Shown: positions 1 through 6,326, counted from the first letter of the stretch. The stretch: DNA of 6,395 nucleotides from CBDBIK01 sp965206145 (GCA_965206145.1 CBDBIK010000003.1:1-6395), one strand, 5' to 3'. Notes: a model not told the origin generated them from the sequence alone. Numbers and translations are program-made.

Positions 1-1
1 C

Positions 2-3000
2 CCCTCGGCCACCAGCGCCCAGGCGACCATCGCGGCGAGCGATGCGCCGGCCAACACCCCGCCCACCACCAGCGCGGCGGCGGTCAGCACGCTTGAGGAT
101 ATGGCCTATACCTTTGAGGCGGACGACTTTCCCTTTAGCGATACCGACACTGGCGATAGCCTGCAAGCGGTGCGCATCGATAGCCTGCCCGCCAGCGCCA
201 GCGGCAGCCTGGCGCTGGGCGGCACAGCGGTGACCGCAACCCAAGTGATTCCCGTTGCCGGTATTCCGACTCTGGTCTATACCCCGGCCACCAATGTCCA
301 CGGCGCTGCGACCTTCACCTTCAGCGTCTCCGACGGTACTGCCTTCAGTGCCACGGCCACGGCAACCGTGAGCGTTACTCAGGTCAATGACGCGGCCACC
401 GGCCGCCCGACTATCACCCCTAACACCAACCTAACCACCTTCAGTCGATTATTCGCGATTGACTTTGTTAGCGATGTGGATGGTAAGCCCTCCAGCGTCA
501 ACTACCAATGGAACAGGCACGAGGCCGGCACGGACACGCCGATCGACGGCGCGACCTCCAGTTCCGTCGGCGGGACCTCCAGTCCCTACGCTCCGACCCT
601 GGACGATGTCGGCGCGAGGATCACCGTGACGGTCAGCTTCACGGATAACGACGGCAATGCTGAGCGCGTGACCAGCCTGCCCACGGAGCCAGTGGCAGCG
701 GGGGGCAATGCGCTACCCACTGGCATACTGACCATCGACGGTGACTTGATCCAGGGCCAAACCCTGACGCTAAATACCGCCGACCTTGGCGACCTGAATG
801 GGCTGCCCGACCCGTCCACCTTCACCTACAGATGGGCAGCGAGAGCCGGCAGCATGGGCGACTTCACGATCATCAGCGGCGCGACCTCTGCAACCTACAC
901 CCTGACCCAGGCCGAGGTCGGCAAATCGATCCTCGCGAACGTCCGCTACCAGGATGATGATGGCAATGATGAGAACAGGAACGCGGTGAACCGGGGGCCG
1001 ATAGCGAATATCAATGACCTGCCCAGCGGCAGTGTAACCATCGGCGGCACACCGGTGGCCGGCCAGCCCCTCAGCGCGGATACCACCGCGCTGGTGGATA
1101 TCGATGGTCTGCCCGACCCGTCCATGTTCACTTATCGATGGCTTGCGGGTAGCAATCCGATCAGCAACGCGACCCTGAGCACCTACACCCTGACCGATGC
1201 CGAAATAGGCCAGATGATCAGGGTGGAGGTCAGCTACACCGATAATTTCAACGCATCCGAGTCCATCACCAGCGCGCCCACGGCGGCGGTGGTGGCGGCA
1301 AACACCTCCAATACCCCGCCCACCACAACCGGGCTGACGGCCACGCTGGACGAGGATGACAGCCATACTTTTGCAGCCGACCAGTTTGGTTTTGACGATG
1401 CCGACAGCGGCGATAGCCTGCAAGAGGTGCGCATCGATACCTTGCCCGCCAGCACCAGCGGCAACCTGACCCTGAGCGGTACGGCGGTGATCGTGGCCCA
1501 AGTGATTCCCGTTGCCGGTATTCCGAATCTGGTCTATACCCCGGTGGCCAATGTCAATGGCGATGCGACCTTCACTTTCAGCGTCTCCGACGGCACTGCC
1601 TTCAGCACCGCGACCGCCACGGCAACCCTGACCGTGGACGCGGTCAATGACGCGCCCAGCGGCACGGTGATCATTGATGGCACCCCGACCGTAGGCGAGA
1701 CCTTGACGGCGGATACCAGCGGCATTAGCGATGCCGATGGCCCTGCCAGCCTGACGTTCACCTATCAATGGAATACCCACGCCAGCGGCACGGACACGGC
1801 CATCAGCGGCGAGACCGCTGCAACCTACCTCCTGACCGCGGACGATCTGGGCGATCAAATCACCGTGTCCGTGGAATACACCGATGCCGGGAGCGAGGAT
1901 GAGGGGCCGCTGACCAGCGCGCCTACGGCGGCGGTGGCGGCGGCAAGCACCCCCAATAACCCGCCCACCTCAACCGGGCTGACGGCCACGCTGGACGAGG
2001 ATGACAGCCATACTTTTGCAGCCGACCAGTTTGGTTTTGACGATGCCGACACCGGCGATAGCCTGCAACAAGTGCGCATTGATACCTTGCCCGCCAGCAC
2101 CAGCGGCAGCCTGACCCTGAACGGTACGGCGGTGATCGTAGGGCAAGTGATTCCCGTTGCCGGTATTCCGAATCTGGTCTATACCCCGGTGGCCAATGTC
2201 AATGGCGAAGCGACCTTCACCTTCAGCGTCTCCGACGGCACCGACTTCAGCACCACGCCCGCCACGGCAACCCTGACCGTGGACGCGGTCAATGACGCGC
2301 CCAGCGGCACGGTGACGATCGGCGGCACGCCCCGGGTGGGCGCGACCCTGACGGCGGAGACCGGCGGCATTAACGATGCCGATGGCCCTGCTAGCCTGAC
2401 GTTCACCTATCAATGGAATACCCACGCCAGCGGCACGGACACGGCCATCAGCGGCGAGACCGCTGCAACCTACCTCCTGACCGCGGACGATCTGGGCGAT
2501 CAAATCACCGTGTCCGTGGAATATACCGATGCCGGGAGCGAGGATGAGGGGCCGCTGACCAGCGCGCCTACGGCGGCGGTGGCGGCGGCAAACACCCCTA
2601 ATAACCCGCCCAGCGGATTGCCGACCATCACCGGCACGACCACCCAGGACGAGACCCTGACGGCGGATACCAGCGGCATTAGCGATGCCGATGGCCCTGC
2701 TAGCCTGTCATTCACCTATCAATGGAACCGGCACTCCAGCGGCACGGACACGGCCATCAGCGGCGAGACCGCTGCAACCTACCTCCTGACCGCGGACGAT
2801 GTGGGTCAGATGATCACTGTGGCCGTGCGCTATACCGATGCCGGGGGCACGAATGAAGGGCCGCTGACCAGCGCGCCCACGGCGGCGGCGGTGGCGGCGG
2901 CAAGCACCCCCAACAGCCCGCCCACCTCAACCGGGCTGACGGCCACGCTGGACGAGGATGACAGCCACACTTTTGCGGCCGACCAGTTTGGTTTTGCCGA

Positions 3001-5947
3001 TACCGACAGCGGCGACACCCTGCAAGCGGTGCGCATTGATACCTTGCCCACCCCCACCAACCTGGGCGTGCTGGCGCTGAACGGTACGGCGGTGATCGTA
3101 GGGCAAGTGATTCCCGTTGCCGGTATTCCGAATCTGGTCTATACCCCGGTGGCCAATGTCAACGGCACTGCGACCTTCACTTTCAGCGTCTCCGACGGCA
3201 CCGACTTCAGCACCACGCCCGCCACGGCAACCCTGACCGTGGACGCGGTCAATGACGCGCCCAGCGGCACGGTGACGATCGGCGGCACGCCCCGGGTGGG
3301 CGCGACCCTGACGGCGGAGACCGGCGGCATTAGCGATGCCGATGGCCCTGCCAGCCTGACGTTCACCTATCAATGGAATACCCACGAAAGCGGCACGGAC
3401 ACGGCCATCAGCGGCGAGACCGCTGCAACCTACCTCCTGACCGCGGACGATCTGGGCGATCAAATCACTGTGACCGTGCGCTATACCGATGCCGGGAGCG
3501 AGGATGAGGGGCCGCTGACCAGCGCGCCCACGGCGGCGGTGGCGGCGGCAAGCACCCCTAATAACCCGCCCACCACCAGCGATCTGACGGCCACGACTGC
3601 TGAGGACACCGCCCGTACCTTTGCGGTGGCGGACTTCCCCTTTACCGATGCCGACACCGGCAATACCCTGCAAGCGGTGCGCATTGATACGCTACCCGCC
3701 GCTGGTAGCGGCAGTCTGGCGCTGAACGACGCGGCGGTGACCGTGGCCCAGGTGATTCCCGTTGCGAATATCCCGACTCTGGTCTACACCCCGGCGGCTA
3801 ATGTCAACGGCGAGGCGACCTTCACCTTCAGCGTCTCCGACGGCACTGCCTTCAGTACCCCGCCCGCCACGGCAACCCTGACCGTGACCGCGGTTGAGGA
3901 CGCACCCATCGCCGATGCTGGTGCTGACCAGACCGTCGCCGAAGGCGCGAGCGTCACCCTGGACGGCAGTGGCAGTAGCGATCCCGAGAACGCGACCCTG
4001 ACTTACGCCTGGACTCAGACCAGCGGAACCCCAACGGTGACCCTGACCGGCGACACCACCGCCACACCGACCTTCACCGCCCCCGCGAACCTCTCGGCCA
4101 ATGCGGTGCTGGTCTTCTCCCTGACCGTGAACGATGGCGTGAGTGACTCTCAAGCCGCTACCGTCACCATCACCACCACCGCCGCACCACCACCCGAAGT
4201 GCTGGATGAGGAGCAGGCGATGGCCCAGGGCGTGGAGCCGGCGCGCACGGATTCCGCAGGCACAACCATCACCCTGCCGACCAGCGAGCCTGTGGATGTG
4301 AGCAATGCAAGCACTGCGGACTTTGAGGCCTTCACGGTCACCTCCACCCTGGATGGTGTTGATACAAATCACCGAGTGATCGCTATCAGGGCGGGCAGTA
4401 TAGTTCTGGTGGTGACTCCCCCTATCCCGGCAGGATCGAGCATTGAGATCTCATATAATCCAATGCTAGCTTCTGGTTCTATTACCAGTACCGCTACGGA
4501 CATGCCGCTGATTGGGTTTACTCTATCTGTGCGTGCGCCCACTTCGGGGGCTTTTACCGATCTCAACGAAACCATCCTGCCGGAAGTGGCGCGTGCGCTG
4601 GCTGACCAGACGGTGAATGCGATAACCCAGCGCATCGATCAAGTCCGAAATGGCGCGAATCGATCTGCCAGCTTCGCCGGGCAGTCCAGCCTGGCCGGGG
4701 TCGCAACCGCCCACGGGCAGGGCATGTCCGATGGCAGCGTGGATATGAAGGCCATGCTGGGCAATTCCGGCTTTGCCTTGCCCCTGAACGCTGGGGATGG
4801 CACTGGCGGCGGCACGAACGGCATCGGCGGTGGCTCCCTGACTTTCTGGGGCGGCGCTGACTACCGTAACCTCGACGGTTCCGGCGGCGGCATAGACTTC
4901 GACGGCGATCTGTTCAGCCTCCAGCTGGGGGTGGACGGCAAACCCCGCGACGGTCTGCTGATTGGTTTGGCGGCCTCCTGGAGCGAGAGCGAGGTCGATT
5001 ACCGAGACGCCTCCGGTCGTGGCGAGCACCAGCTGGAGATCGCCAGCCTCCATCCCTACGCGAGTTGGGAGACCCAGGACGGGTTGGACCTGTGGGCCAC
5101 CGCCGGTTTCGGCCAGGGCGATTTGGAAATCACTGGGGACGGGCAAGACCGGGTATCCAGCGATGTGGAGACGCGCACCGTGGGCGCGGGCGTGGGTTAT
5201 CAGTTGCCGGGTTCGTCCACCTTCCGGCTGAAGGGATCAGCCCTGCTGAGCGAGTTGGAAGTAGAAGGCGGCGATGGCATAGCGGCGCTGGAAGTGAATA
5301 CCAGCCTGTTGCGGATTGCCCTGGAAAGGTCAAGCAAGCGCACATTGCCCGGCGGGGCGTATATAGAGCCGAGTTGGGAGTTCGGCGCGCGCTATGACGG
5401 TGGTGACGGTGACAGCGGTGACGGCGATGTCGGCTTGAGGGGCTTGGGGGCGGAGCTGGGGGCCGGTTTGCGTTACGCCAACCCGGCGGTTGGCCTGACC
5501 CTGGAAGGCAATGCGCGCACGCTGGTGGGACGCAAGGATTATCAGGAATGGGGCGTTTCCGGGCGAGTACTTTTGCAGGCGGGACGCAACGGGCGGGGGC
5601 CGTCGTTCAGCATGAGTCCGGTCTACGGCAACGTCAACAGCGGCGTCCAGGCGCTGTGGGATGAAGGGTTGCGCGATGAAGGGAATGGCACTGCGCGGGA
5701 CAACACCATGCGGATGGAGACGCGCCTCGGCTACGGCCTGAGCGCCCCCGGCGGACATGGGTTGCTGACCCCTTACGCCGAGATGACCTCCGGCGACACC
5801 ACCCGGCGCTACCGTCTGGGGATGAACTGGGAATTGGGTTCGTTGTTCGACCTGAATCTGGTTGGCGAGCGTAACGAAAGCAGCGCAAGCAGTGCAAGCA
5901 CCGGCGCCGAGCACCTCATCCTGCTGAAAGGCATCATCCGACTCTAA
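2..5947 (+). CDS. Giant modular autotransporter adhesin, 5'-partial
   Basis: The frame is open from the left edge, with 33 sense codons before the ATG at 101. That ATG lies inside an A module and is not the start, so the N-terminus and signal peptide are outside the window. The visible 1981 residues contain the tail of an Ig-like module (1-19), five cadherin-like/tandem-95 A modules and seven Ig-like B modules (20-1302), a PKD/REJ-like domain (1303-1395), an SwmB-like domain (about 1396-1518), an amphipathic helix (about 1520-1555), a Gly-rich linker, and an autotransporter barrel (1611-1981). I see no cysteine in the visible part and only two lysines before residue 1583, while Asp, Thr, Ala, Gly and Ser are abundant. 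This suits a secreted, calcium-binding stalk. By family knowledge the barrel inserts into the outer membrane and the passenger is displayed outside; adhesion is inferred from domain type. No catalytic motif was recognised. The family assignment is solid, the ligand unknown. Confidence 0.93.
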   Translation, partial: PSATSAQATIAASDAPANTPPTTSAAAVSTLEDMAYTFEADDFPFSDTDTGDSLQAVRIDSLPASASGSLALGGTAVTATQVIPVAGIPTLVYTPATNVHGAATFTFSVSDGTAFSATATATVSVTQVNDAATGRPTITPNTNLTTFSRLFAIDFVSDVDGKPSSVNYQWNRHEAGTDTPIDGATSSSVGGTSSPYAPTLDDVGARITVTVSFTDNDGNAERVTSLPTEPVAAGGNALPTGILTIDGDLIQGQTLTLNTADLGDLNGLPDPSTFTYRWAARAGSMGDFTIISGATSATYTLTQAEVGKSILANVRYQDDDGNDENRNAVNRGPIANINDLPSGSVTIGGTPVAGQPLSADTTALVDIDGLPDPSMFTYRWLAGSNPISNATLSTYTLTDAEIGQMIRVEVSYTDNFNASESITSAPTAAVVAANTSNTPPTTTGLTATLDEDDSHTFAADQFGFDDADSGDSLQEVRIDTLPASTSGNLTLSGTAVIVAQVIPVAGIPNLVYTPVANVNGDATFTFSVSDGTAFSTATATATLTVDAVNDAPSGTVIIDGTPTVGETLTADTSGISDADGPASLTFTYQWNTHASGTDTAISGETAATYLLTADDLGDQITVSVEYTDAGSEDEGPLTSAPTAAVAAASTPNNPPTSTGLTATLDEDDSHTFAADQFGFDDADTGDSLQQVRIDTLPASTSGSLTLNGTAVIVGQVIPVAGIPNLVYTPVANVNGEATFTFSVSDGTDFSTTPATATLTVDAVNDAPSGTVTIGGTPRVGATLTAETGGINDADGPASLTFTYQWNTHASGTDTAISGETAATYLLTADDLGDQITVSVEYTDAGSEDEGPLTSAPTAAVAAANTPNNPPSGLPTITGTTTQDETLTADTSGISDADGPASLSFTYQWNRHSSGTDTAISGETAATYLLTADDVGQMITVAVRYTDAGGTNEGPLTSAPTAAAVAAASTPNSPPTSTGLTATLDEDDSHTFAADQFGFADTDSGDTLQAVRIDTLPTPTNLGVLALNGTAVIVGQVIPVAGIPNLVYTPVANVNGTATFTFSVSDGTDFSTTPATATLTVDAVNDAPSGTVTIGGTPRVGATLTAETGGISDADGPASLTFTYQWNTHESGTDTAISGETAATYLLTADDLGDQITVTVRYTDAGSEDEGPLTSAPTAAVAAASTPNNPPTTSDLTATTAEDTARTFAVADFPFTDADTGNTLQAVRIDTLPAAGSGSLALNDAAVTVAQVIPVANIPTLVYTPAANVNGEATFTFSVSDGTAFSTPPATATLTVTAVEDAPIADAGADQTVAEGASVTLDGSGSSDPENATLTYAWTQTSGTPTVTLTGDTTATPTFTAPANLSANAVLVFSLTVNDGVSDSQAATVTITTTAAPPPEVLDEEQAMAQGVEPARTDSAGTTITLPTSEPVDVSNASTADFEAFTVTSTLDGVDTNHRVIAIRAGSIVLVVTPPIPAGSSIEISYNPMLASGSITSTATDMPLIGFTLSVRAPTSGAFTDLNETILPEVARALADQTVNAITQRIDQVRNGANRSASFAGQSSLAGVATAHGQGMSDGSVDMKAMLGNSGFALPLNAGDGTGGGTNGIGGGSLTFWGGADYRNLDGSGGGIDFDGDLFSLQLGVDGKPRDGLLIGLAASWSESEVDYRDASGRGEHQLEIASLHPYASWETQDGLDLWATAGFGQGDLEITGDGQDRVSSDVETRTVGAGVGYQLPGSSTFRLKGSALLSELEVEGGDGIAALEVNTSLLRIALERSSKRTLPGGAYIEPSWEFGARYDGGDGDSGDGDVGLRGLGAELGAGLRYANPAVGLTLEGNARTLVGRKDYQEWGVSGRVLLQAGRNGRGPSFSMSPVYGNVNSGVQALWDEGLRDEGNGTARDNTMRMETRLGYGLSAPGGHGLLTPYAEMTSGDTTRRYRLGMNWELGSLFDLNLVGERNESSASSASTGAEHLILLKGIIRL
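59..1315 (+). repeat. Divergent module block A1-B1-B2-B3
   Basis: This stretch encodes the older-looking part of the array. A1 (59-397) is a cadherin-like module. It opens with PPTT, carries the acidic motif DTDTGDSL, then QVIPVAGIPTLVYTP and FTFSVSDGTAFS, and closes with a VND signature. B1 (398-712), B2 (713-1018) and B3 (1019-1315) are Ig-like modules. They share a DxDG or DLNG turn, a YxW core strand, a (T)LDDVG/TQAEVG/TDAEIG turn and a final strand such as VSYTD or VRYQD. B1 to B3 differ strongly from each other and from B4-B7, both in protein and in DNA, unlike the near-identical modules downstream. B2 and B3 are the closest pair here (GLPDPSTFTYRW against GLPDPSMFTYRW). Acidic turns are compatible with calcium binding, which is inferred. 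Confidence 0.85.
1316..1960 (+). repeat. 645-bp repeat unit 1 (A2-B4)
   Basis: This is the first full higher-order unit. A2 (1316-1657) is cadherin-like, with LDEDDSHTF, DADSGDSL and VNDAP. B4 (1658-1960) is Ig-like, with DADGPASLTFTYQWN, SGTDTAISGE and TSAPTAAVAAA. Aligned at an offset of 645 bp to unit 2, bases 1326-1406 are identical to 1971-2051. Bases 1748-1946 differ at a single position (1879 against 2524). That DNA identity covers synonymous sites, so it reflects recent duplication or conversion and not only protein-level selection. Confidence 0.9.
1961..2605 (+). repeat. 645-bp repeat unit 2 (A3-B5)
   Basis: This unit comprises A3 (1961-2302) and B5 (2303-2605) and has the same module lengths as unit 1 (342 + 303 bp). 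It is a patchwork. Its first part matches unit 1, while its middle part (2222-2372, 151 bp) is identical to 3182-3332 of the non-adjacent unit 3 at an offset of 960 bp. Its end again matches unit 1. Such a mosaic pattern is typical of intragenic recombination among repeats. Confidence 0.9.
2606..2917 (+). repeat. Unpaired Ig-like module B6
   Basis: This extra 312-bp B module lies directly after B5 and breaks the A-B alternation. Its N-terminal strand (PPSGLPTITGTTTQDETL) is unlike the other late B modules. The core from TADTSGISDADGPASL onward is close to B4 and B5. Its C-terminal part (DDVGQMITVAVRYTDAGGTNEG) resembles the older B3 (EIGQMIRVEVSYTD) more than its neighbours. It also has one additional GCG codon in the alanine run at its end (TAAAVAAAS against TAAVAAAS), which looks like a replication-slippage indel. 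Confidence 0.85.
2918..3565 (+). repeat. 648-bp repeat unit 3 (A4-B7)
   Basis: A4 (2918-3262) has one codon more than A2 and A3 because its segment TPTNLGVLALNG replaces the usual ASTSGSLTLNG. B7 (3263-3565) is nearly the same as B5, with GGISDADG in place of GGINDADG and NTHESG in place of NTHASG. The block 3182-3332 is base-for-base identical to 2222-2372 in unit 2. Confidence 0.9.
3566..3907 (+). repeat. Terminal cadherin-like module A5
   Basis: This is the last A module before the PKD-like domain. It opens PPTTSDLTATTAEDTARTF and carries DADTGNTL, QVIPVANIPTLVYTP and FTFSVSDGTAFS, ending with a VEDAP variant of the VNDAP signature. It is closer to A1 (shared DFPFxDxDTG and SGSLAL segments) than to A2-A4. 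The outermost visible A modules therefore look ancestral and the central ones derived by later amplification. Confidence 0.85.
3908..4186 (+). other. PKD/REJ-like domain (coding segment)
   Basis: This segment encodes residues 1303-1395. It opens with ADAGADQTVAEGASVTLDGS, followed by GSSDPENATLTYAWTQTSG and ending LTVNDGVSDSQAATVTIT. The order (D-Q-x-V, LDGSGSSDP, YxWxQTSG, FTAP, VNDG) is the well-known PKD/REJ-type beta-sandwich signature common in bacterial surface proteins. It occurs once here and probably acts as a rigid spacer between the repeat stalk and the membrane-proximal part. Confidence 0.85.
4187..4555 (+). other. SwmB-like beta domain (coding segment)
   Basis: This segment encodes about residues 1396-1518. 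The pattern TTITLPTSEPVDVSNASTAD, FTVTSTLDG, AIRAGSIVLVVTPPIPAGSS, IEISYNP matches the general layout of SwmB-type repeats (new-boundary strand, 'F-x-V' strand, 'V-L-x-L-x-x-P-I-x-x-G' strand, 'I-x-Y-x-P' strand). I assign it from pattern memory, so moderately. The DNA is locally poorer in GC: I count 25 G/C in the 60 bases 4441-4500, against 43 of 60 in 4801-4860. Confidence 0.55.
4559..5944 (+). other. Autotransporter linker helix and outer-membrane beta-barrel (coding segment)
   Basis: Residues 1520-1555 (LNETILPEVARALADQ, then TVNAITQRIDQV) form an amphipathic helix like the pore-spanning linker of autotransporters. A Gly-rich stretch follows. The barrel starts near SLTFWGGADYR (about base 4835) and shows alternating beta-strands: FSLQLGVDG, GLLIGLAASWSES, ASLHPYASWE, LWATAGFGQG, TVGAGVGYQL. 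The segments FGARYDGGDGD, LGAGLRYANP, GLTLEGNARTL, YQEWGVSGRV and SMSPVYG...GVQALW follow a motif order I recognise from a common proteobacterial autotransporter-barrel family. The Asp/Gly loop at 5396-5428 looks longer than the short form usual there. The chain ends GIIRL, with Leu where Phe or Trp is customary. Confidence 0.9.
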
Positions 5948-5967
5948 ACCCGCGGGGTCGTCATCCG

Positions 5968-5992
5968 CTGGCGCGGCGCAAAGCCGCGCCGG
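5968..5992 (+). terminator. GC-rich hairpin after autotransporter stop, probable terminator
   Basis: GGCGCGGC (5970-5977) pairs perfectly with GCCGCGCC (5983-5990) around a GCAAA loop. It can extend by a wobble pair and a C-G pair to ten base pairs. It starts 20 bases after the TAA, the usual place for a terminator. No T-run follows (the next bases are GGACAACATC), so it is not a textbook intrinsic terminator. It may act with Rho or simply protect the mRNA 3' end. Confidence 0.5.
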
Positions 5993-6184
5993 ACAACATC
6001 CGTACCCCTTGTGCGCCCCCCCTGCACCTGATGCGTGCCCCTGCGCCGGATGCGTATCCTTCGCCTGAGGCCCGTGCTGTTTTCTTACTCCAGGCTGGGG
6101 AAATTGCCGAATCCGTTCGCCCGAAGGCCTCGGTTGGTGGTAACATTCATCTGCAAAGTCGCAGGACGCCGGTCCGGGAGGTGA

Positions 6185-6250
6185 ATGCCGTCGGCGCTTT
6201 TTACGCCAGTGTCTTTGCGCCCGGAGCGCTGTATCGGGGGGTCCGCTTGA
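6185..6250 (+). CDS. Putative 21-aa leader peptide ORF
   Basis: ATG at 6185 opens a 21-codon frame (starting MPSALFTPVSLRP, ending CIGGSA) closed by TGA at 6248-6250. Just upstream, GGAGGTGA (6177-6184) is complementary to eight bases of the usual 16S rRNA 3' end. That is the strongest such match I see in the intergenic region, although only 3 bases separate GGAGG from the ATG, which is tighter than normal. The frame ends 76 bases before the permease GTG, and its last codons lie in the 5' arm of an inverted repeat. No run of a single amino acid suggests a sensed metabolite. It may be a real leader peptide or a chance ORF. Confidence 0.25.
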   Translation: MPSALFTPVSLRPERCIGGSA

Positions 6251-6284
6251 GGGGTGGGCGATGATACTGCCCGGACACCCGATA
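6232..6284 (+). promoter_or_regulatory. Interrupted inverted repeat in permease leader
   Basis: TATCGGG (6232-6238) is the exact reverse complement of CCCGATA (6278-6284), and GTCCG (6241-6245) of CGGAC (6272-6276). A GG/A internal bulge separates the two stems, giving 12 pairs in all around a 26-base apical region. A competing small hairpin, GGGC (6256-6259) with GCCC (6269-6272), shares one base with the outer structure, so the two cannot fully coexist. The structure lies between the small ORF and the permease ribosome binding site, where a hairpin could attenuate expression. The function is inferred from position only. Confidence 0.4.
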
Positions 6285-6304
6285 ATCCCGGCGATAACCC
6301 CGGC
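6281..6304 (+). repeat. 12-bp tandem duplication (2 copies)
   Basis: GATAATCCCGGC (6281-6292) is followed directly by GATAACCCCGGC (6293-6304), with one mismatch in 12. It overlaps the 3' arm of the inverted repeat and ends 22 bases before the permease GTG. It may be a slippage duplication or a pair of protein-binding half-sites. Confidence 0.8.
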
Positions 6305-6316
6305 TCATTCTCATTC
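6305..6316 (+). repeat. 6-bp tandem duplication TCATTC x2
   Basis: Two perfect copies of TCATTC (6305-6310 and 6311-6316) directly follow the 12-bp duplication and directly precede the GGAG ribosome binding site. A change in copy number would alter the spacing between the leader hairpin and the ribosome binding site but not the frame of the permease. Confidence 0.75.
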
Positions 6317-6320
6317 GGAG
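6317..6320 (+). promoter_or_regulatory. Ribosome binding site for GTG at 6327
   Basis: GGAG lies 6 bases upstream of GTG at 6327-6329, an ideal spacing. This decides the start in favour of the GTG over an in-frame ATG at 6261, which would add 22 residues rich in Pro and His (MILPGHPIIPAITP...) that do not resemble a transporter N-terminus. Confidence 0.65.
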
Positions 6321-6326
6321 CACTGC

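Larger units (their letters stand above)
5948..6326. other. Intergenic region between autotransporter and permease genes
   Basis: This interval of 379 bp has no ORF I believe to be a normal protein gene. It contains a GC-rich hairpin just after the autotransporter stop, a pyrimidine-rich stretch around 6001-6035, and, from about 6176 onward, a cluster of small leader-like elements annotated separately. I see no tRNA, CRISPR or insertion-sequence ends. A TAACAT at 6141-6146 could be a -10 element, but the matching -35 (TTCGCC at 6116-6121, spacing 19) is poor, so I do not call a promoter. The terminator-like hairpin and the length of the gap suggest that the permease gene has its own promoter. 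Confidence 0.6.

Noticed and set aside
42..233. 63-codon plus-strand ORF, Arg/Pro-rich
   Set aside because: It is an out-of-frame shadow of the autotransporter coding sequence.
770..1858. Long minus-strand ORF of 362 codons, and similar ones at 1970-2503, 2927-3673, 3692-4372 and 4523-5146
   Set aside because: They lie antisense to the well-supported autotransporter frame and recur with the repeat units. Their products are Gly/Arg/Ala-rich without domains. They are by-products of GC-rich repetitive codons.
1316..3565. Could the direct repeats be a CRISPR array or insertion sequences
   Set aside because: The repeats are about 645 bp, contiguous, fully coding in one frame and match protein domain boundaries. 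There are no spacers, transposase frames or terminal inverted repeats.
5961..6146. 61-codon minus-strand ORF in the intergenic region
   Set aside because: It overlaps the terminator-like hairpin, has no recognisable motif and is probably a GC-driven open frame.
6104..6146. Candidate sigma-70 promoter using TTGCCG (6104-6109) and TAACAT (6141-6146)
   Set aside because: The spacing of 31 bases is far outside 16-19, and the better-spaced TTCGCC alternative is a poor -35 match.
6031..6264. 77-codon ORF in the intergenic region
   Set aside because: It has no visible ribosome binding site, its composition is Arg/Pro/Ala-rich with no recognisable domain, and it runs through the hairpin region. Its ATGA overlap with 6261 is noted but is probably chance.
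6256..6304. Fluoride-riboswitch-like start GGGCGATGA followed by GCCC
   Set aside because: The first hairpin resembles crcB-type RNAs, but the conserved AAC-type joining segment, the second stem and the 3' TGATG-CTCC part are missing.
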